Assembly: GCA_035536935.1 (NCBI GenBank)
Contig: DATLNC010000058.1
Coordinates: forward strand, 1 to 64,000
Direction: 5' to 3'
Source of the DNA: DATMER01 sp035536935
Lineage (GTDB): Bacteria; Acidobacteriota; Thermoanaerobaculia; Multivoradales; UBA5704
DNA length: 64,000 bases
The notes beneath the pieces are model-generated. The model saw only the letters and a program-made list of their open reading frames with translations. It was not told where the DNA came from and made no database searches. This document shows, in pieces, positions 59,480-64,000 of this stretch (position 1 is the first letter of the stretch; the number at the start of each line of letters is the position of its first letter). The position numbers were made by a program, and so were the translations under genes.

Positions 59480-60767
59480 AGCCAAAGTCGTCGCCTACCT
59501 GGTCCTGATCCATGTGGTCCTGGGGGTGATCTCGTTCATCGCCCTGCGGGAGAGCCGCTGGCTGCTGCTGGCGGTGGAGGCGCTCTTCGTCCTTTCCATC
59601 TGCCTGGGCACGATGCTCGTGCGGTCCTTCTTCGTCCCCCTGGACCTGATCCGCACGGGCGCGGAGCTGATGAGCGAACGGGACTTCACCTCGCAGTTCC
59701 GCGAGGTAGGGCAGCCCGAGATGGACGTCCTGATCCGCATCTACAACCAGATGATCGAGCGGCTGCGGGACGAGCGGCTGACGCTCCAGGAGCGCAACTA
59801 CTTCCTCGACCGCCTGCTCTCGGCATCGCCGGCCGGCGTCCTGACCCTGGACTTCGACGGCCGGGTGAGCGCGCTCAATCCCGCGGCCCGGGAGCTGCTC
59901 CAGGTCCTGGACGAGGAGGCCCTCGGCCATCCTCTGGCTTGGATCGGTCCGCTGGGAGAGGCTCTCGCCGCCGTGCCGGTGGGCAAGTCGCGGGTGGTCT
60001 CCCATGGGCCGCGGCGGCTCAAGGTCTCGCGCGCGGAGTTCTTCGACCGCGGCTTCCCGCGCACCTTCCTGCTCGTCGGCGAGCTGACCGAGGAGCTGCG
60101 GGCGTCGGAGAAGGCGGCCTACGGCAAGCTGATCCGGATGATGTCCCACGAGGTCAACAACTCGGTGGGCGCGGTCTCCTCGCTGCTGGACTCGTTCCGC
60201 GGCTATGGCGCGGATCTGTCCGGGGAGGACCGGCGCGACTTCCTGGGGGCGATCGACGTGGCGGTCGCCCGGATGGAGCGCCTCGGCGCCTTCATGAACG
60301 GTTTTGCCGAGGTGGTCCGCCTGCCCGAGCCCGACCGCCGGCCCTGCGACCTGCGCCAGCTCCTGGAGGAGATCCTGCTGCTCCTCCGCCCCCAGCTTGA
60401 GCGCCGGCGGATTCGGGCGCAGTGGGAGGCGAACGGGCCGGTGCCGCCGGTCGACCTGGACCGCAACCAGATCGAGCAGGTGCTCGTGAACGTCCTCAAG
60501 AATGCCATGGAGTCGATCGGCGAGGAAGGACGGATCGGCCTGCGGCTGGTTTCGGACGGGGAGCGGCCGGTGCTGACGATCTCGGACACGGGGCCGGGCA
60601 TCGCGGACGAGGTCCGGCCGCTGCTCTTCACACCCTTCTTCAGCACCAAGCGCGACGGCCGGGGCCTGGGGCTCACGCTGATCCGCGAGATCCTGATTGC
60701 CCACGGCGCCAGGTTCGGCCTGGAGAATCGGCCGGAAGGCGGGGCGGAATTCCGGGTGCGGTTCTAG
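59469..60767 (+). CDS. Sensor histidine kinase
   Basis: 432 aa. Two N-terminal membrane helices (VVAYLVLIHVVLGVISFIAL, LLLAVEALFVLSICLGTMLV), HAMP-like linker, PAS domain (about residues 115-200), dimerisation His in MMSHEVNNSVGAVSSLL, and ATPase motifs NVLKNAMESI, DTGPGI, GLGLTLIREI. The gene overlaps the response regulator by 11 bp. Cognate sensor for the exporter operon; signal unknown. Confidence 0.92.
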   Translation: MSLRAKVVAYLVLIHVVLGVISFIALRESRWLLLAVEALFVLSICLGTMLVRSFFVPLDLIRTGAELMSERDFTSQFREVGQPEMDVLIRIYNQMIERLRDERLTLQERNYFLDRLLSASPAGVLTLDFDGRVSALNPAARELLQVLDEEALGHPLAWIGPLGEALAAVPVGKSRVVSHGPRRLKVSRAEFFDRGFPRTFLLVGELTEELRASEKAAYGKLIRMMSHEVNNSVGAVSSLLDSFRGYGADLSGEDRRDFLGAIDVAVARMERLGAFMNGFAEVVRLPEPDRRPCDLRQLLEEILLLLRPQLERRRIRAQWEANGPVPPVDLDRNQIEQVLVNVLKNAMESIGEEGRIGLRLVSDGERPVLTISDTGPGIADEVRPLLFTPFFSTKRDGRGLGLTLIREILIAHGARFGLENRPEGGAEFRVRF

Positions 60768-60769
60768 GG

Positions 60770-60862
60770 CTATCTAGGGCGTCGCTTCAGGCGTTCGTAC
60801 GACGTAAGGATTTGGCGATACTCGTTGCGCGCTTCCCGGATGATCCCGAGAGGCTTCTTCAC
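60770..60862 (-). pseudogene. Truncated ParE/RelE-type toxin remnant
   Basis: A 30-codon frame with GTG start overlapping the antitoxin stop (GTGA). It reads IIREARNEYRQILTSYERL, like the N-terminal helix region of ParE/RelE toxins (EARNEY---I-WYE), and then stops. Full-length toxins have about 95 residues, so about two thirds are lost. Confidence 0.6.
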
Positions 60863-61092
60863 CGCCCCACGATCTCGCGGTCGATTTCATCGAGCGCTTC
60901 TCTCCAGTTCCTGCTGTCGGCTTGTCCTTCGCGGACCGCGGTGGCACGGCGAGCTATCTCTTCGGCCCACGCGACTTCCGCCTGTCCCGTGTCCGATCCG
61001 TCCAGGCTCGAAAGGAGCTGTGCGGCGATCTCTACCCGTTCCCCGGTAGGGAGCTCAAGTGCGTCGTGGAGGACTTCCCTGGCGCTTTTCAT
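60859..61092 (-). CDS. Addiction-module antitoxin-like protein
   Basis: 77 aa. Pattern VLHDALELPTGERVEIAAQLLSSLDG and WAEEIARRATAVREGQADSRNWREALDEI is that of the RelB/ParD-like addiction module protein family (a helix pair with L-L---ER--L---L--S). Toxin partner is truncated. Flanked on both sides by homologous histidine kinase 3' ends. Confidence 0.75.
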   Translation of the reverse strand: MKSAREVLHDALELPTGERVEIAAQLLSSLDGSDTGQAEVAWAEEIARRATAVREGQADSRNWREALDEIDREIVGR

Positions 61093-61145
61093 GGAACGAT
61101 CCTACCACCTACAGCCCCGCCGCCGGGCTGAAGGCGATCGGAGCG

Positions 61146-61192
61146 GCGAGAACCGTCCGGAGGGCGGCGCGGAGTTCCGGGTGCGGTTTTTG
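61146..61192 (+). pseudogene. Remnant of a histidine-kinase 3' end
   Basis: The sequence encodes ENRPEGGAEFRVRF, identical in protein to the last residues of the kinase ending at 60767 (60724-60767). The five base differences within the matched segment are all at third codon positions, so this is a diverged coding copy, not a fresh duplication. Confidence 0.75.
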
Positions 61193-61235
61193 GTTATCGA
61201 TATCCAACATTCGGGTTTCCGTCGCCGGACGGCTA

Positions 61236-61241
61236 TATACT
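61236..61241 (+). promoter_or_regulatory. -10 box upstream of the 621-aa protein gene
   Basis: TATACT, 19 nt before the ATG at 61261; no convincing -35 or Shine-Dalgarno is seen. Confidence 0.4.
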
Positions 61242-61260
61242 TCCGGTTCTGAGACCCGAC

Positions 61261-63126
61261 ATGGACGAAGAATTCTCCTGGGCGCTGCCCGAAGGTATCG
61301 AGGGTAGCGGGGAATCACTTTCCCCAGTGCCGGCCCGCGCGCGCCTCAAACCGACGCCGTCCACCTGCGAGGAGATCCTGAGCCTGGTCGGTCCGGCGCG
61401 GATCGCGGTCTACGAGATGGTGCGGGGGAGCGTGGACGACTTCGAGCAGATCGCCCCCTGGAAGCTTCTCTACTACCCGCCGGAGGAGCCCGAGGCGTTC
61501 GTGGGCCTCATCGATGCCCTCGTCACGCTCATCCAGGGCATCCCCAAGCGGGTCGCCGCCACCTTGAGCAAGATTCCCAAGGTAGCCGTGGAGTCGGACG
61601 ACGAGCCGACGCGGGAGGACGTCCGCTTCATGTTCAGCGGCATCCACCACATGGTGGAGCACGACCTGAACCGGATCGAGAAGACGCTGGCCCCGGTGAG
61701 GGAGCGCGGCGCACCCGCGGCGCAGGACGAGCGCCAGCTTCTCTGCGAGCTGAGCGCCGACCTCAAGGGCAAGTACGCCAGCTCCATGATGGGTGCCGCG
61801 GCGAGCCTGATCGCGCAGGGGCTCTGGAACGGGGTGGAGCTCGAGCCGATCCTCTTTCCCGAGAAGGCGGAGGAGTTCCGCAACACCCGCGAGCTCATGG
61901 ATCTCCTCCAGGAGGTCACCTCGGCCATCAAGCAGCTCCCCGAGCAGGTCCATTTCGTGGAGCTGGTGTCGGGCTGGCAGCGGGGCATCCGGGCGGACCA
62001 GTACGCGCTGGCGGACCTCCCCAGCCTGCGGGGCACGATCACCAAGCTGCTCAAGGAGCGCACCCGCCGGGCTCTCTACTCGGGCGATTACCACCAGATC
62101 AGCCGGCGCGAGATCCTCCTGAGCGAGCGCATCAACGAGCTGGAGACGCTGCACCAGAAGACCTGGTCCACGACCGAGCACGGCGGCGGGCAGGACCTGG
62201 CGCCCACCTATGCCCGCCTGGTCCAGCTCACGCTGGAGATGGCTGCCATCCTGGACGTGACGATCCTCAAGGCGCTCATCGGGGACAAGAAGGTCGACGG
62301 ATTGAGGGCGCGGGTGATGGCGGTGAAGAACCGGCCGGCGCCCACGGCCTCGACCCCGGGCCAGGGACTGGATTCGCTGATCCCCCTCCTGGCCGAGGAT
62401 GACCTGCGCATCTTCCTCGAGCTGCTGCTCGGAGCGGTGACGCGGAGGGCCTCCCTGAGCGTGGCGATGCGCGAGCCCGAGCCGCCCGCTCCGGCGCCGC
62501 CGCCGAAACCGGCCAAGCCGGCCAAGCCGGCCAGGACGGTGGCCCCTCCCGCTCCGGAGCCTCTGCCGGAGCTCGAGGAGTGGATGCTGCCGCCGCCGAT
62601 CCCGGAGTATCGGCCGCCCGAACCGAGCCCGATCCCCGAGCCCACGATGGAGATGTGGACGTCCTCGACCGCCATGGACTGGGTGCAGAACGAGCCCGAG
62701 CCGCCGCCGCCCCCTCCGTCGCCGATCTCGCCGCCGAGCCACGACGCCGGCCGGGCGAGCCTGCGGCCGTCGCTCAAAATGGTCTCGGACCTCCTGAGCG
62801 AGCTGCTGGCGCCGGCCAACTCGAACCTGAGCGCGTTCCGGATGACCCAGCGCCTGCTCAGCAAGCACGCGCGCATCCCGGTGGCCATGTTCCAGTCCAT
62901 CCAGCCCTACCTGAAGGAAGTCCAGGAGCGGCTGGTCCCCGCCCTCAAGCAGATCACCCCCTTCCGCGGCATCACGGAGGAGGCAGTGACCAAGCTGGAT
63001 GGCTACTGCACCGATCTCCGGCGTCCCAATCTTTCGCCGTCGGAGCTGAAGGACGAGGTGCCCAAGAAGATGGAGCGGCTCGTGCGCTTCCTGGAAGCCT
63101 TGCGGGCAGCCGTGCCCACTCTGTAA
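61261..63126 (+). CDS. Large protein of unknown function with Pro-rich linker
   Basis: 621 aa. Residues 1-400 are mostly helical (VYEMVRGSVDDFEQIAPWKLLYYPPEEPEAFVGLIDALVTLI, HHMVEHDLNRIEKTLAPV, ELMDLLQEVTSAIKQLPEQVHFVELVSGWQRG), residues 405-500 a Pro/Ala/Glu-rich linker, and residues 505-621 a second helical domain (LRPSLKMVSDLLSELLAPANSNLSAFRMTQRLLSK). No signal peptide, membrane segment or known motif. The phased right array starts 10 bp after its stop. Confidence 0.6.
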   Translation: MDEEFSWALPEGIEGSGESLSPVPARARLKPTPSTCEEILSLVGPARIAVYEMVRGSVDDFEQIAPWKLLYYPPEEPEAFVGLIDALVTLIQGIPKRVAATLSKIPKVAVESDDEPTREDVRFMFSGIHHMVEHDLNRIEKTLAPVRERGAPAAQDERQLLCELSADLKGKYASSMMGAAASLIAQGLWNGVELEPILFPEKAEEFRNTRELMDLLQEVTSAIKQLPEQVHFVELVSGWQRGIRADQYALADLPSLRGTITKLLKERTRRALYSGDYHQISRREILLSERINELETLHQKTWSTTEHGGGQDLAPTYARLVQLTLEMAAILDVTILKALIGDKKVDGLRARVMAVKNRPAPTASTPGQGLDSLIPLLAEDDLRIFLELLLGAVTRRASLSVAMREPEPPAPAPPPKPAKPAKPARTVAPPAPEPLPELEEWMLPPPIPEYRPPEPSPIPEPTMEMWTSSTAMDWVQNEPEPPPPPPSPISPPSHDAGRASLRPSLKMVSDLLSELLAPANSNLSAFRMTQRLLSKHARIPVAMFQSIQPYLKEVQERLVPALKQITPFRGITEEAVTKLDGYCTDLRRPNLSPSELKDEVPKKMERLVRFLEALRAAVPTL

Positions 63127-63136
63127 CGGGCATTTC

Positions 63137-63645
63137 TGTCGCGACACAAGGCTTCGCCTCTCGCCGCGCAACCTCGCCGCCTCACCGTAAAGTAGTTTTG
63201 CCGCGACTCAAGGTCATTCTGTCGCAACTCAACCTGAAGTCGCGTCGTCGTCAGGTATTTTGCTGCGACGCAAGCTCATTCTGCCGCAACTCAAGTCTAT
63301 GTTGCCGCGACGATAGGTTCAGGCGCCTCGCACCGGGGTAAGTTGACGCGACGATAGGTTGATGTGCCGCAACTTTGAGTTATTTTGCCGCGACCTAACC
63401 TATCGTCGCATCATGTGACTTCATGTTGCCGCGACCTAAGGTCAATGTGCCGCAACTTGAGTCTGAGTTGCGGCGCCGATAGGTTATTTGCCGCGACCTA
63501 AGCTTGAGTTGCATCACCCGAAGCCTGTCCCAGGGGCCGTATGGTATCGTCGCGTCAAGGAAAACCCTGATCGAGGAGCCTTTCGAGACGGATGCCGCGA
63601 CTTTCGGCCTGCGCTGACGGCCTGAGCCCCGGCTGCCGCAATGAC
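63137..63645. repeat. Phased direct-repeat array, ~20.7-bp period (right array)
   Basis: Units of consensus TGCCGC(G/A)AC-CNAAG begin at 63137, 63199, 63220, 63261, 63282, 63303, 63344, 63365, 63386, 63427, 63448, 63469, 63489, 63510, 63593 and 63634, with weaker members near 63240, 63324 and 63406. From 63199 to 63510 there are 15 steps of 20 or 21 bp, mean 20.7, about two helical turns. GCGAC and GCAAC forms largely alternate. It fills the gap between the 621-aa gene and the second coiled-coil gene and stops about 14 bp before that gene's ATG. The left array has a different sequence pattern and a 40-bp unit but the same half-site phase. Confidence 0.93.
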
Positions 63646-63657
63646 GAGGTGGACGAT

Positions 63658-64000
63658 GTCCGTGAACCTTACGCTGTCCGAGATCCTGAGAAATCTGCAG
63701 AGGCGGATCGATTCTCTGCGGGAGCAGGTGGACCTGCACGCCCGGCAGGAGGAGCACCACCGGGAGCAACGGGCCCTGCTCGATGCCGAGCTCCAGAAGG
63801 CGATGAGGCACTTGGAGTCCCTCCAGGAGGCCGCCGCCGTGGCGGCGGATCTCGACCTTCCGGCCGCGGCGCCGCCTCCGTCTCCGCAGGAAGAGGACCT
63901 CGGGCCCAATCCGACCCTGCCCAAGATGGTGGCGCGGGTCGTGGCCGGCCGTCCGGAGGGAGAGCGGTTCGGACCGAAGATCGTGGCGCAGGAGGTAAAC
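63658..64000 (+). CDS. Second coiled-coil protein next to a phased array, 3' partial
   Basis: At least 114 aa, cut by the window end. Residues 1-65 are coiled-coil-like (LSEILRNLQRRIDSLREQVDLHARQEEHHREQRALLDAELQKAMRHLESLQ), then a Pro/Glu linker and PTLPKMVARVVAGRPEGERFGPKIVAQEVN, matching the start of the winged-helix half of the protein at 2064 (IADLLERMIEAKEPGEAFGATSLIAEIEG). GAGGTGG lies before the ATG. Clear paralogue; the DNA-binding half is mostly outside the window. Confidence 0.8.

Overview
The window is GC-rich, densely packed, Gram-negative bacterial chromosome. Lipoprotein signal peptides, a complete-looking ccmABCDEF set, an ExeA/GspB pair of type II secretion, MacAB-like exporters and NtrC-type regulation point to Acidobacteriota, perhaps a Thermoanaerobaculia-like lineage. 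That placement is inference; there is no rRNA gene to settle it. Large antisense open frames are an effect of high GC and are not annotated.

Layout. 1-3600: secreted IPT/TIG and Ig-like surface proteins, interrupted by a cassette made of a strictly phased repeat array and a small coiled-coil/winged-helix gene. 3.6-9.1 kb: TPR and roadblock proteins, then accB-accC-thiE-aroK and a phosphoesterase. 9.2-13.9 kb (minus): ccmFEDCBA, with a CcmE of the Cys type. 14-18.9 kb: HEAT-cyclophilin lipoprotein, thioredoxin-like protein, ECF sigma/anti-sigma pair, bactofilin-like membrane protein. 19.1-22.4 kb: an RNA-repair locus (rtcB, a short transcription unit, a tRNA-like RNA, slipin). 22.5-31.5 kb: spermidine-synthase-like membrane protein, TlpA protein, a disrupted outer-membrane-like gene, hbd, TPR protein, proS. 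31.5-34.8 kb: vapBC, a methyltransferase, a PLP dehydratase. 34-36.6 kb (minus): two paralogous helical-repeat proteins and a small exported peptide. 36.7-43.8 kb: GntR-ABC transporter unit, MauG-like dihaem protein, GIY-YIG nuclease, ExeA/GspB. 43.8-47.3 kb: SUKH protein, nudC with a second phased array in front of it, an orphan antitoxin, a phosphatase, a protease-like protein. 47.3-53.6 kb: FAD oxidoreductase, Ser/Thr kinase, an MNIO (DUF692) RiPP-type cluster, and a translationally coupled minus-strand operon that contains a probable selenoprotein. 53.7-60.8 kb: MacA/MacB-type exporter operon with its own two-component system. 60.8-64 kb: a decayed toxin-antitoxin insertion, a large protein of unknown function, and a third phased array followed by a second coiled-coil/winged-helix gene cut by the window end.

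The best candidate for an undescribed system is the pairing seen at both ends: an array of short GCGAC/TGTCGC-type sites repeated every two helical turns (40 bp per inverted-repeat unit on the left, about 20.7 bp per unit on the right) that runs up to the start codon of a small protein with an N-terminal coiled coil and, in the complete left copy, a C-terminal winged helix. The two proteins are paralogues although the repeat sequences differ. A third array with the same ~20.7 bp period but a TATATA core lies directly upstream of nudC. Other strong observations are an in-frame UGA at the first Cys of a CxxC motif with a bSECIS-like hairpin after it, a compact MNIO RiPP cluster, and a tRNA-like element between rtcB and slipin.
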